A DNA stretch of 64,000 nucleotides from Crateriforma spongiae (GTDB lineage Bacteria > Planctomycetota > Planctomycetia > Pirellulales > Pirellulaceae): assembly GCF_012290005.1 (NCBI RefSeq), contig NZ_JAAXMS010000002.1, positions 186,001 to 250,000 of the forward strand. The letters are read 5' to 3'. Shown piece after piece: positions 19,010 through 28,072 of the stretch. A program made the position numbers and the translations under genes. Within the stretch, counting starts at the first letter, position 1. Every line of letters begins with the position of its first letter. Below the pieces are notes generated by a model. The model was not told the origin of the DNA. It was given only the letters and a program-made list of their open reading frames with translations, and ran no database searches.

Positions 19010-20341
19010 ATGCGCTGCATGGGCACGTTTTGGACGACGCTGCAATCCACCCTGGAAGTGACGGCCGAACGTTGGGGCTGGATCGCCGCCATGATCGCGC
19101 TGATCTTGCTAAGCGCTTTCTTTAGCGGCAGCGAAGCCGCCCTGTTCTCGCTACGCGACCGCGACCGCCGCCGGCTGCGGATGTCTGGTTTGCCCGGTCA
19201 GATCGCAGACCGCTTGCTGCAAAACCCCGAACACTTGTTGTCAGCAATTCTGTTTTGGAATTTGCTGATCAACATGACCTACTTTGCCATCGCGGCCATC
19301 GTCGGTGGGCAGCTGGAAAGCAACGCATCGACCGGTTCGACCGGTGCAGTGTTGTTCACGGTGGGCAGTTTGTTGGCGATCATCTTTCTAAGCGAGATGC
19401 TACCTAAAAGCATCGCGGTTGTTTCACCGACGCGTTTTTCGATCGTCGTGGCGTTACCGTTGCAGTGGGCGGTGCGTTTGATCAGCCCTGCCCTGCCCTT
19501 AATCCGTTCGTCCAACGCGATCGCACGACGGTTGTTGTGGCCGACCTTTCGCGCCGAGCCCGAGTTGGACCTGACGGACATTGAACGCGCGATCGAACTG
19601 GGGACCGACGATGCGGCGCTCCGGCAACGCGAACGCGAGGTCTTGCGACGGCTGGTCAGCCTGTCTGATTTGCGGGCCGATGAATTGATGCGTCCTCGCG
19701 GGCGACTGAATCTGATGACGCCCACGGGCAAACGCGAAGTGATTCAAAAATGCGTTGCCGAGGACGGGTATCTGTATTTCGCGGACAAAGACGACGAAGC
19801 CATCGAATCGGCCCTGCAATTGCGAACGATGCGTCCGAATCGATGGAAACGCCAAGCACATCATCACGAATTGGCCGCCCAAGCGACCAACGTGATCTAC
19901 GCGCCGTGGACGGCCAAGATTGCCGCAGTGTTCGATCAATTGGTCACCGAAGAACGAAACGTTGCCGTGATCGTCAACGAATTCGGCGAATCCATCGGCG
20001 TGGTGACGATGGAAGATTTGTTGCGTCACATCCTGGGTTCATCCGACGCGGGACCAGGCGGGCTGGCTGAAATCGACGTGATCGGCCCTGATCGTTGGCG
20101 ACTAAGCGGATCCGTTCGCCTTCGTTCGCTGGTCGAATTGCTGGGCGTCGACGAACCCGCCGAACGCGCCGCCACGGTGGCAGGCTACATCCAGCGATGC
20201 AACGAACGTTTGCCACGTCCAGGTGATTCCGCCGAATTGGATCGTTTCGTGTTGACCGTGCTGTCGGAATCCGACGACGACCTGTTGATCGACGTATCAG
20301 CAGGACGCATCGACGATGACGGGGAGGATGGCACACCGTGA
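19010..20341 (+). CDS. CNNM/CBS-domain transporter (HlyC/CorC family)
   Basis: The 443-residue protein has the CNNM transmembrane domain with the signature AFFSGSEAALFSL near residue 35, further helices to about 180 with FLSEMLPKSIAVV, then a CBS-pair region (about 215-345, including VNEFGESIGVVTMEDLLRHILG) and a C-terminal CorC/HlyC accessory domain. Family members (CorC, MpfA) extrude or transport Mg2+ and related ions. ATG 19010 abuts the stop of the ABC permease, and the end overlaps the next gene by 4 bases (GTGA), so the three genes form a tight unit. The ion specificity is inferred from family. Confidence 0.88.
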   Translation: MRCMGTFWTTLQSTLEVTAERWGWIAAMIALILLSAFFSGSEAALFSLRDRDRRRLRMSGLPGQIADRLLQNPEHLLSAILFWNLLINMTYFAIAAIVGGQLESNASTGSTGAVLFTVGSLLAIIFLSEMLPKSIAVVSPTRFSIVVALPLQWAVRLISPALPLIRSSNAIARRLLWPTFRAEPELDLTDIERAIELGTDDAALRQREREVLRRLVSLSDLRADELMRPRGRLNLMTPTGKREVIQKCVAEDGYLYFADKDDEAIESALQLRTMRPNRWKRQAHHHELAAQATNVIYAPWTAKIAAVFDQLVTEERNVAVIVNEFGESIGVVTMEDLLRHILGSSDAGPGGLAEIDVIGPDRWRLSGSVRLRSLVELLGVDEPAERAATVAGYIQRCNERLPRPGDSAELDRFVLTVLSESDDDLLIDVSAGRIDDDGEDGTP

Positions 20342-21276
20342 TCGCGATCGGATTGTTCTTGATCGGACTGGCGCTCAGTGCGTTTTTCAGCGGCAGTGAA
20401 ACGGGGCTGTATCGCGTCTCGCGCACGCGTCTGGTGCTGGACGGTCTGGACGGTTCATGGTCGGCCCGATGGATCGTCTGGCTTTTGAATCATCCGGCCA
20501 TCTTTGTTGCCACCACACTGGTCGGCAACAACGTGGCGAATTACTTGACCAGCGTTGCCGTGGTGATCGCGGTTCAGCAATGGTTCACCGCCAATCCGGC
20601 GGCGGAGCTGATCGGCCCGATGTTGATGACGCCGATCGTTTTCGTGTTCGGTGAACTGTTGCCGAAGTACCTGTTTTTTCATGCCCCCTATCGCCTGTTG
20701 ATGGCGACCAAGCCGATCTTGATTGCAGCCACCTGCCTGTTCGCACCGGTGTCATGGATGCTGGGATTGCTGGGCGGGTTGCTGCAGCGGGTTACGGGTC
20801 AATTGCCGTTCCAACTGCGGCTTGCGATGGCACGTCGCGAACTGGATCAAGTTCTGCGTGCGGGCCACGAAGCAGGATTGCTGGCCGAGAGTCAGCGGAA
20901 CTTGGCCGCCAAACTGTTCGAAGTCGGAAATCTGTCGGCGGCCACGTTTGGTCGTTCGCCTGATCGGATTCCACAGGTGACAACGCCGATCGACGTACCG
21001 GCCGCGGCAAAATTGGCCCAGCGTCTGAACGAGTCGATCGTCCTGGTCAAAGAAGGAAAAGAATGGCTTGGCTATCTCCGGTTCATCGACTTGGTTTGCG
21101 ATGAAGGTCCGCCAAGAGTTTTGCCGCTGGTGCGTGGCACGGTCAGTGACAGCCACCTCAAGACGTTGGTCCGCCTGAATGACCAAGCCAGCGGAGTCGC
21201 GATCTTGTTGGATTCGCGTGGCAACGCCAAGTCGATCGTGACCCGGCGTCAATTGCTGGCACATTTGATCAGCTGA
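20338..21276 (+). CDS. Second CNNM-domain transporter, reduced C-terminal part
   Basis: The 312-residue protein repeats the CNNM pattern (ALSAFFSGSETGLYRVSRTR near the N terminus, then VVFGELLPKYLF-type helix) but its soluble half is shorter and its CBS repeats are diverged. The C terminus still has a DQASGVAILLDSRGNAKSIVTRRQLLAHL segment resembling the second CBS motif. There is no CorC accessory domain. Start is GTG 20338, overlapping the first CNNM gene by 4 bases. It may form a heterodimer with the first protein, an inference from tight pairing. Its last 8 bases overlap the next gene on the opposite strand. Confidence 0.85.
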   Translation: MIAIGLFLIGLALSAFFSGSETGLYRVSRTRLVLDGLDGSWSARWIVWLLNHPAIFVATTLVGNNVANYLTSVAVVIAVQQWFTANPAAELIGPMLMTPIVFVFGELLPKYLFFHAPYRLLMATKPILIAATCLFAPVSWMLGLLGGLLQRVTGQLPFQLRLAMARRELDQVLRAGHEAGLLAESQRNLAAKLFEVGNLSAATFGRSPDRIPQVTTPIDVPAAAKLAQRLNESIVLVKEGKEWLGYLRFIDLVCDEGPPRVLPLVRGTVSDSHLKTLVRLNDQASGVAILLDSRGNAKSIVTRRQLLAHLIS

Positions 21277-21595
21277 CGCGTTGGTATCCCAACTGATGCA
21301 AGACTTTCAGCATTTCATCACAGGTGATGTAGCGTCGGTGGTTTTGCAGTTTGTACTGATCGATCGCCAGTGCCAATTCACGGCCTTCCTGTGACAGTTC
21401 CGCGTGGGAACTGCCGAACTGTCGCCGCTCGTTGTGACCGCCGCGACCACCGGATCCTTGACGTCGATCGACAAACCCAGGCTTGCCGGGTTTTGCACTG
21501 TCAGTGATGGCGGTCGTTTTCGATGCCGTGCCGCCGATGATGAACTGAGGTCCCGCTTCGGGATCGGCGGTCGACGGTATCGCTGGTAAATGCAT
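21269..21595 (-). CDS. Conserved small hypothetical protein
   Basis: The 108-residue product has a low-complexity, glycine- and charge-rich N-terminal half. Its compact C-terminal helical end, about residues 70-108 (LALAIDQYKLQNHRRYITCDEMLKVLHQLGY), resembles small planctomycete proteins I have seen without assigned function. No catalytic or metal-binding pattern is visible. It overlaps the convergent CNNM gene by 8 bases. I do not recognise a function. Confidence 0.5.
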   Translation of the reverse strand: MHLPAIPSTADPEAGPQFIIGGTASKTTAITDSAKPGKPGFVDRRQGSGGRGGHNERRQFGSSHAELSQEGRELALAIDQYKLQNHRRYITCDEMLKVLHQLGYQRVS

Positions 21596-21797
21596 GGCAA
21601 TGACTGCGTCAAAAGTGGGCCGGTGATTCGAACTATCGAAAACCTAGAACGGAAATCGACAGTCGGTCGTCTTCCCCAGGTCGTTTTGGCCGCAATCACC
21701 GGTCCGATGATTCAGGTCGCAACGATTGGGTCACCCCTTGGGTTGCCAACACGCGACAAATGATCGCATTGATCCATGCCGCCAGTGGAATTGCGTC

Positions 21798-22712
21798 CTA
21801 CCGCATCTCCGTCCCAGGCGACTGACGAAAGACAGCCGCCAGGCTGGGATGCTGGAATTCACGCAGAACGTCTTCGTCCCGTCGCAACGATGGATTCAGC
21901 CGTAAGGATTCGGACAAAGCCTGTCGCGCCTGTTCCAAATCGCCCACGCGGACCGACTGGGACGCCAACAACAAATACGCGGCGTGGTTGCTGTCGTCCT
22001 TTTGGACCGCGGCGACGAAGCACCGCTGGGCTTCCCAGGGTCGGCCGAGCTGTCGCAGTGCAATGCCCCGCAACACATCGGCGCGGGCGGGTGTTTGGGT
22101 TTCACCCACGTGATCCCGCATGCGATCCATCGACGCCAGCAACCGGTCATAGCGGCCCTGTCGGTGATAGACCTCAGCCGCTTTCAACAGCGCGGCCGAC
22201 AAATCCGGCTGGATCGCCAGCGCCCGGTGATAGGCCGACAACGAATCATCCCACTGTTGCCGTGCCGCCAAGCAGTCGCCGCGCAGCACCCAGTTTTCCG
22301 CCGAATTTCGGTTGGCCGCCAATGCCTGTTCGCACCTTCGGTCGGCCGCGTCCAGACGCCCCAGTTCCAAATCCATACGCCCCAAACGACTGAGCAGCAT
22401 CGGATCATCGGCACTCAACCGGACCGCCTGTTCCATGTGCTGCAGCGCTTCTTCGTATTCGCCTCGCTGCCACAAAGATTCGGCCAGGCCCCAGTGCGCA
22501 CGATCGTCGTCGTCGCTGACGTTCAGCGCGGCGGCGAACTTGGCCTCCGCGGCATCCCAGTTCCCGTCGTACATCCATCGCTGGCCTTCGCGGGACAGCT
22601 TGCGAGCTTCGATGGCGGGCCGGTTTTGGCGCAGATGACCGATCGCCCGACAGCCCTGTGATGCGATCGCCAGGGCCACGACGACGCAGCAAAAGAGATG
22701 GCAGATTCGCAC
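21798..22712 (-). CDS. Tetratricopeptide-repeat (TPR) exported protein
   Basis: The 304-residue protein starts with a hydrophobic export signal ending at a cysteine (C21 in IASQGC), a weak lipobox, then runs as TPR-like helical repeats from about residue 45 to 285. Repeat units include GNWDAAEAKFAAALNVSDDD, GEYEEALQHMEQAVRLSADD and GRLDAADRRCEQALAANRNS. TPR arrays bind partner proteins; here it is probably periplasmic or outer-membrane anchored. It lies about 200 bases upstream of the small hypothetical gene on the same strand. No more specific role can be read. Confidence 0.75.
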   Translation of the reverse strand: MRICHLFCCVVVALAIASQGCRAIGHLRQNRPAIEARKLSREGQRWMYDGNWDAAEAKFAAALNVSDDDDRAHWGLAESLWQRGEYEEALQHMEQAVRLSADDPMLLSRLGRMDLELGRLDAADRRCEQALAANRNSAENWVLRGDCLAARQQWDDSLSAYHRALAIQPDLSAALLKAAEVYHRQGRYDRLLASMDRMRDHVGETQTPARADVLRGIALRQLGRPWEAQRCFVAAVQKDDSNHAAYLLLASQSVRVGDLEQARQALSESLRLNPSLRRDEDVLREFQHPSLAAVFRQSPGTEMR

Positions 22713-22883
22713 GAAACCAATTTCACCTGATTAGCGACGGAGGCATGGGTGGTGCTAACAAGAATCCTGCGGCTGATGCAATCGGAGTTCGTTTGTTAGG
22801 ATCGCCCGATGTACCGGAGGTCGCCCGCCTGATGCGGGTCGCACACCTTTGATTCGAGCCCGACCACGCTTTCCCACAACCCA

Positions 22884-23309
22884 ATGCCTGCGGAATTCAA
22901 CGATCACGGCCTGCGATTCATGTACCCCGATAACTGGACGGTGGCACAGGATGACGGCAGCGATGATGCCCAAGGCGTCACTCTGGAATTGCCCAACGGC
23001 GGCTTCCTGGCCGTTGAGTGGACGGACCCGGCTCTGACCGACGCACAGGTCTTGGCCCAAGTCGGCCAGGCGATGGCGGCGGAATACGAAGACCTGGAAT
23101 CGGAATCCATCGAAAACGCCGATCCTGCCGGACCACCCACGATGGAGTTCCGCTTCTATTACCTGGACCTGCTGATCCAGTCCCGCGTGGTGCTGCTAAG
23201 CAGCCAGCAGCGACGCATGCTGGTTCAAATCCAGGCAGAAGACCGCGACTTCATCGCCAACGAACAAGTCTTTCAAGCGATCCTGGTCCAGTTACAAAAC
23301 CAAGACTAA
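22884..23309 (+). CDS. Hypothetical protein with PsbP/DUF1795-like fold pattern
   Basis: The 141-residue product opens with NDHGLRFMYPDNWTVAQDD and alternates short strands with a central helix. This layout recalls small PsbP- or DUF1795-like lipid/stress proteins that begin with a YPxxW motif, but there is no signal peptide, so it is probably cytoplasmic. The resemblance is only to general pattern and I would not name a function. It faces the Fur-family gene tail to tail, 55 bases apart. Confidence 0.5.
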   Translation: MPAEFNDHGLRFMYPDNWTVAQDDGSDDAQGVTLELPNGGFLAVEWTDPALTDAQVLAQVGQAMAAEYEDLESESIENADPAGPPTMEFRFYYLDLLIQSRVVLLSSQQRRMLVQIQAEDRDFIANEQVFQAILVQLQNQD

Positions 23310-23317
23310 ACCGCGTC

Positions 23318-23337
23318 CCACCGAACAATTCCGGTGG
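23318..23337. terminator. Possible bidirectional hairpin between convergent genes
   Basis: CCACCG (23318-23323) and CGGTGG (23332-23337) can form a six-base stem around an eight-base loop between two convergent genes. There is no T-run on either side, so terminator activity is uncertain. Confidence 0.25.
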
Positions 23338-23364
23338 CAGCCACCGGGGCAAACCCGACCACGA

Positions 23365-23859
23365 TTAAACGAGGTCTTGTTTGCGTTTCTTGCGGCGTGT
23401 TTGTGAACACTTTTGGCAGATGCCCTGAATGATCAAGCGGTGTCCGGTCACGCGAAACCCCTGATCCGCCGCCACGCGATCACGCAACGCAATCAGTTCA
23501 TCGCTGGTGAATTCGAACAACTCTTGACACCGGGTGCAGTACAGGTGGTCGTGCTGGGGATAGCCATAATCGTGCTCGTAGACCGTCCGGCCTTCCAGCT
23601 GAAAACTCTTCAGCAGCCCCGCATCGACGAATTCACGAAGCGTCCGGTACACGGTCGCGGAACTGACGTAATTGGGGCTTCCCCGACGCGGCAACCGTTC
23701 GATCAATTCGTCAGCGTCAAAGTGCTCGTGCTGATTGAACACTTCGTCGATCAAGAACTTTCGCTGCTCCGTTTGACGCAATCCCTTGGCCTGCAGGTAT
23801 TCCTGAAACCGTTCCTGGGGCGAAAGCGACGTCGCCAGAGGTTGCAAGGATGAGGCCAT
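23365..23859 (-). CDS. Fur-family metalloregulator
   Basis: The 164-residue protein has the Fur layout. A winged-helix DNA-binding part covers about residues 15-95, with the recognition region SPNYVSSATVYRTLREFVDAG, then a dimerisation domain with the regulatory histidine-rich string HDHLYC. Two CxxC pairs (C108/C111 and C148/C151) form the structural zinc site. Length is slightly above average. Family members sense iron, zinc, manganese or peroxide; the sequence alone does not say which. It is flanked by unrelated genes and by an empty 400-base region upstream, likely holding its promoter. Confidence 0.9.
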   Translation of the reverse strand: MASSLQPLATSLSPQERFQEYLQAKGLRQTEQRKFLIDEVFNQHEHFDADELIERLPRRGSPNYVSSATVYRTLREFVDAGLLKSFQLEGRTVYEHDYGYPQHDHLYCTRCQELFEFTSDELIALRDRVAADQGFRVTGHRLIIQGICQKCSQTRRKKRKQDLV

Positions 23860-24260
23860 GTGGAATGCTCGGGGGCCAGCGGGGGATCACGAATACGGGT
23901 TGCCGGCCGCACGTCCACGAGGGGACCATCGGGCGATGCCCGGGCGGTAACCCGACGGGACGATCAACATGCAGACAAGCGGTACAGAACAGACGAAGCG
24001 ACCGCCCCGTGCCCACCGTCGGATCCTGAACCGCCCCAGAACCGACACCGTGACCGGATCGATGCACACCATCTATCCCCATCGTGTGCCATCGAGCGGA
24101 ATTTCGCAACGGATCCGGCGTGGGCAACGACGTTTTGACGCAGATGCTTCGCCATCCTAGGACCGCTTCGACGCCCCAAAAACAACACGGTTGCGGATTT
24201 CGGGTCCCCACACCCGGGCGTCGCGTGTGTGAAACAGCGGGCGATCAGGTCGCCCACGGC
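23860..24260. other. Intergenic region, no gene seen
   Basis: About 400 bases between the Fur-family start and the end of the FlgM-like gene. Its frames translate to unrecognisable arginine/proline-rich strings. It probably carries the Fur-family promoter and the 3' end of the flgM-like transcript. Confidence 0.5.
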
Positions 24261-24557
24261 TTAGGCGTATTGATCCAGGAATCGGTCCAATGCTGCGTCC
24301 ATTTTTTCCGGCGTGTCATAGCTGCCGCTGGCGATCTGTCGCCGAATTTCGGCCACCCGATCGACGCGAATGTCGCTTTCAGTGGACGGGCTGGTGATGC
24401 CGGACAGACGATTTGCGGCGGTCGCCGCACTGGACAGATCCAATTGATCGACCGACGAAGCGGCTGTTTTCTCAGCCGGAGCGGCGGGTTTGGCCGTTCG
24501 CGAACTCGGACCGACCGGCTGCTGTGTCGATACTCGATAAGGACCGTAAATCTGCAT
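24261..24557 (-). CDS. flgM: FlgM-like anti-sigma-28 factor
   Basis: The 98-residue product fits FlgM, the flagellar anti-sigma factor that holds sigma-28 until the hook is complete. The N-terminal half is disordered and rich in A, P and S. The C-terminal half ends DIRVDRVAEIRRQIASGSYDTPEKMDAALDRFLDQYA, the family's sigma-binding helices with the RVAEIRxxIxxGxY pattern. ATG 24557 (MQIYGPYRV) is used; upstream in-frame codons look untranslated. No other flagellar gene is nearby, so it is an orphan copy in this window. Assignment is by pattern over a short protein, hence moderate confidence. Confidence 0.7.
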   Translation of the reverse strand: MQIYGPYRVSTQQPVGPSSRTAKPAAPAEKTAASSVDQLDLSSAATAANRLSGITSPSTESDIRVDRVAEIRRQIASGSYDTPEKMDAALDRFLDQYA

Positions 24558-25015
24558 CGGATGGATTGCTCCCCATGCGGGTTTGGACGTCGTCGGGGTT
24601 GATGGAAAAACCGCGCGAGACTTCTCACGCTTATTTTTCACTACACAAACGACAGGGACGGGCAACGTGGACCGTGCGACCATCACCCCAAACGTGGACT
24701 TCCTCCGGAAGTTTCACGAGGTGATCGTGCACACAGTTTTCGGGTCGGCCCGCGCTGCATTCCTTGTCCCAGGATGCAATCCGTCAGCCTTGAAGAGAGA
24801 CTTCGACAGCGCAGAAAGGCGAAAACATTTGTTTCATCGGCCTTCCAACGTCTTCGCTTCAGTCGAATCTGCTTTCACAGCTCGAATCCATCCGAGACAA
24901 CGACGGCACCTTAGCGTCACCAGGATGTCGGTCGCAAGAGCGATGTTCTTGAATCCAAACTTGACCATCGAGCGATTTTTTGACGCCCTTTTTTGGCGGC
25001 GTCCCAATCAGGCCC
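24558..25015. other. Intergenic region, no gene seen
   Basis: About 460 bases between the FlgM-like start and the end of the next minus-strand gene. A short inverted repeat (GACGCC with GGCGTC near 24981-25002) is present with no clean T-run in the sense of the upstream gene. No open frame gives a recognisable product. Confidence 0.45.
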
Positions 25016-27163
25016 TCACCACAACCGCAGGACGCTGGCCAAGTTGTGGTGCTGGTCGGTCCACAGCGGTCCCCGGCGACGAATCTGCGAGGAAACCGGC
25101 GGACATTCGGCCAATGGTCCCGTTTCCCACCACGGGGATTGTGGAGCCGCTAGGATCATCCACCGGGCACGGCAAACCGCAGCTTCGGCGTCGCGGTCAC
25201 TTTCAACCAGTCGGCTTTCCAGATTGACCGACTGGGCCAATCGGTGAACCAGCGGCACCAAGTCCAAATGATTATTCGAGACGTGAACCGCGATCACACC
25301 CTCGGTCGCCAAGCGATCTCGATACAACCCCATGGCTTCCCGCGTCAACAGGTGTGCCGGAATCGCATCGCTGCTGAAGGCATCCAATACCAACAAATCA
25401 AACTTGGCATCCGTCAAACGCTCCAACACCAAACGGCCGTCACCGACGTGGATCTGCTGTTGGGCCGCACCGTCCTTCAGAAACGAAAAATGCGAATCCG
25501 CGATGTCGACGACGTCTTGATTGATTTCGACATAATCGAACCGGTCGCCCGGTCTGCCATAGGTCGCCAAAACACCGCAGCCCAAACCGACCACACCGAC
25601 ACGCATTTCGCGATCGCGATCCTGCATCGCGGCAATCGTTCGGCCGACGCCACTTTCATAGCCGTAGTAGCTGGTGGGACAAGTCCGGCGGTCGCCCGAC
25701 AACTGAATCCCGTGGACCGTGCGGCCGTGGATCAATTTGGTCTGCCCCGCATCGCGGGTGACTTTCAATACGCCAAAAAAGTTTCGACGACTGGCCAGCA
25801 GTTCGTCCTGCGTGGTCGTCAATCCAACCAAACACGGAATCAACATCGCTGCGGCCAAACCCCAGCGATAGCGACGCAGCTGGGCCCATTGATATAGCGA
25901 TTGCCCGACCGTTGAATCGGCCGATCCCCAGTGAGTGCAAGCCACAAAAAAGGCAAACGCCACCACGGTGCTGACGCCCAACCACAAGGGCAATTCCAGA
26001 TAGTTGCGAAACGCCAACGGACAAATCACCGCAACCAGAACGCCCCCGATCGCTCCACCGCCGGACAGGCACAAATAGAACGTGGTCAATCGTTCGGCCG
26101 ACGGTTTGGAACGCGCCGCTTCACCGTGGCACAGCAGACAGATGCCCAACAGCAAACCGAAATAGCCGACCGCTTCGGTGACCAGTTTTGCTCCCGCAGG
26201 CAACACACAGTGGATCTGTGTCAGCATGACGCACAACAACGCCGCTGCGGCAATCCACTTGGGTCGATACCACCGCGGTGAATCAAAACAAATGATGAAA
26301 CTCAGCAGGTACAAACTCAGCGGCAACACCCATAAAAACGGGATCACTGCGATGTCCTGGCAAACATGATTGGTCACGATCAACAGCCCCGCCGACGCGA
26401 AGGCCGGCAACCCCAGCCACAACGCATATTGGGCAAAGGCGTTTTCCGGGGGACCTTCGCTTTTGGCTGCCAGATCCTCCGATGCATTCGCCTGTGACGC
26501 GAGCCCCGACAATCGCAACAACCAAATCGCCAAATAGCCTTCGGCGATAACGAATCCACAAAACAACATGGACCAGGTCGCCGACTGGCCTGTCAGGGAA
26601 ACGAACGGTTCGATCAGGAATGGATAGCTCAGCAGCGCCGACAGCGAGCCGACATTGGACAGTGCGTACAACCGATAGACTCGATCGGTTCGGTCTCGAT
26701 AGCTGAACCAGGATTGGACCAACGGCCCGGTGGCCGACAACACAAAATAGGGCAACCCCACGTGGGCGACCAATAACATCAGCAGATAGATCGTCGGGTT
26801 TTCATCCCCTTGTGGCTTCCAAATCTCGTCAGGTTGGATCGGCAAAAACAGCGTCGCCGCGGCCAAAAAGACCAAATGAATGCCGCCTTGCACCGCCGGC
26901 GAAAACCAGCAACGCAACAGGTGCGCGTACGCATAGCCGGCGAACAAGACGATCTGAAAGAACAACATGCACGTCGTCCAAACGGCCGGCGTGCCTCCGA
27001 ACCACGGCAGCACACACTTGCTGATGACGGGTTGGACTTGAAAAACCAAAAACGCCGACAACAAAATCGTCAACGCAAACCATGCGATCGGTGGCGACGT
27101 CGCCGCCGCTGCATGAGATTCGGTTCGGGTGGAATTTGCGGGTTGTGCGGCCGCGTCAGTCAT
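25016..27163 (-). CDS. Membrane-fused spermidine synthase-like protein
   Basis: The 715-residue protein joins an N-terminal polytopic membrane domain (about residues 25-460, about a dozen helices, opening ALTILLSAFLVFQVQPVISK) to a C-terminal SAM-binding aminopropyltransferase-like domain. The latter has the glycine-rich turn VGVVGLGCGVLATYG, the acidic YVEINQDVVDIA ligand loop and the LLVLDAFSSDAIPAHLLT motif. This matches fused MFS/spermidine-synthase-like proteins widespread in bacteria; whether they make polyamines is unproven. ATG 27163 is used rather than GTG 27172. It stands alone, with about 260 bases to the divergent ExbB-like operon. Confidence 0.82.
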   Translation of the reverse strand: MTDAAAQPANSTRTESHAAAATSPPIAWFALTILLSAFLVFQVQPVISKCVLPWFGGTPAVWTTCMLFFQIVLFAGYAYAHLLRCWFSPAVQGGIHLVFLAAATLFLPIQPDEIWKPQGDENPTIYLLMLLVAHVGLPYFVLSATGPLVQSWFSYRDRTDRVYRLYALSNVGSLSALLSYPFLIEPFVSLTGQSATWSMLFCGFVIAEGYLAIWLLRLSGLASQANASEDLAAKSEGPPENAFAQYALWLGLPAFASAGLLIVTNHVCQDIAVIPFLWVLPLSLYLLSFIICFDSPRWYRPKWIAAAALLCVMLTQIHCVLPAGAKLVTEAVGYFGLLLGICLLCHGEAARSKPSAERLTTFYLCLSGGGAIGGVLVAVICPLAFRNYLELPLWLGVSTVVAFAFFVACTHWGSADSTVGQSLYQWAQLRRYRWGLAAAMLIPCLVGLTTTQDELLASRRNFFGVLKVTRDAGQTKLIHGRTVHGIQLSGDRRTCPTSYYGYESGVGRTIAAMQDRDREMRVGVVGLGCGVLATYGRPGDRFDYVEINQDVVDIADSHFSFLKDGAAQQQIHVGDGRLVLERLTDAKFDLLVLDAFSSDAIPAHLLTREAMGLYRDRLATEGVIAVHVSNNHLDLVPLVHRLAQSVNLESRLVESDRDAEAAVCRARWMILAAPQSPWWETGPLAECPPVSSQIRRRGPLWTDQHHNLASVLRLW

Positions 27164-27427
27164 GTCGAACACCGGAATGTGGCACGGTTTTTGCCAAACC
27201 TTAGGTCACCAAATGGACCACGCCTGACCGCCCCGCCGATCTGCTTCCAGACCGAACCGGTCTCCGGATCCGAATGGACCCGATCGCCCGCGGGCTGCTA
27301 GCATACGACCACAAGGCCGATCGACCGGTGAATGCCGGCGGTATCGGTGTTTTGGACCAACGCGGACGAAACCGGACAACGTCTGCGGCATGATGATTGA
27401 CGCCCGACCGCCGCTTGGAATCCGTCA

Positions 27428-28072
27428 GTGCTTGAACAAGTCTCCGAATTCTCCACGCATGCGATCGCCGTGGTGGCTCTGCTACACACCCTGGCCTTCA
27501 TCTACCTGGCAGGTTGGGCACGCAAGGATCGCCACGACATCACGACCACGCTGACGCAATTCACCGAAGGTCTTCCGCACCGCAGCCAGATGGACTGGAA
27601 CGCGCATCCGTCAGACCGGATCGAAGGCTTTCTGGCCGACATCGATGACGTCTTGGCCGAACCACCGGGATCCCCCGGCCGAAAAGTGCTGCACCAGCGG
27701 ATGAAGATCCTGGACGAACGTCGCCGTTATCTGCAATCGATGCGATTCGACACGGTTTGGAACGTCGCCCGGACAATGATCGAAGCCTATCCGCTGGCCG
27801 GAGTCCTGGGCACCATTTGTGCGATCGGTGCCGCACTGGCCGGAGGCGACACCGCCAGCGTCGGGGACATCGTCGGCCGATTCGGCGATGCGATCTGGAG
27901 CACGTTTGCGGGACTGGTCTCGGCCATTCTGCTGATGTTCATCCACAGCATGTTGGAACCCGGTTTCAGTCGATTGTCGGAAAACCGACGCCACGTTCGC
28001 GACACGGTCGCCAAAGCGAAACGCGAACTTGCCAGCAACGGCGAAGTGCGGGATGCCGAGGCGGTGGCATGA
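27428..28072 (+). CDS. MotA/TolQ/ExbB-family proton channel protein
   Basis: The 214-residue protein has three hydrophobic helices: one near the N terminus (HAIAVVALLHTLAFIYLAG), and a pair at about 122-190 containing AYPLAGVLGTICAIGAALAG and FGDAIWSTFAGLVSAILLMF. These are the TolQ/ExbB channel helices with the PxxGxLGT turn. A charged cytoplasmic loop lies between helices 1 and 2. Such proteins form proton-driven pumps with an ExbD/TolR partner. The start is GTG 27428. The gene overlaps the ExbD-like gene by 4 bases (ATGA), supporting a shared complex. What it energises is unknown; no TonB gene is nearby. Confidence 0.78.
   Translation: MLEQVSEFSTHAIAVVALLHTLAFIYLAGWARKDRHDITTTLTQFTEGLPHRSQMDWNAHPSDRIEGFLADIDDVLAEPPGSPGRKVLHQRMKILDERRRYLQSMRFDTVWNVARTMIEAYPLAGVLGTICAIGAALAGGDTASVGDIVGRFGDAIWSTFAGLVSAILLMFIHSMLEPGFSRLSENRRHVRDTVAKAKRELASNGEVRDAEAVA

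Noticed and set aside
24981-25002. Inverted repeat GACGCC/GGCGTC as terminator of the spermidine-synthase-like gene
   Set aside because: Read in the gene's direction it is followed by A's rather than T's, so it does not fit a rho-independent terminator.
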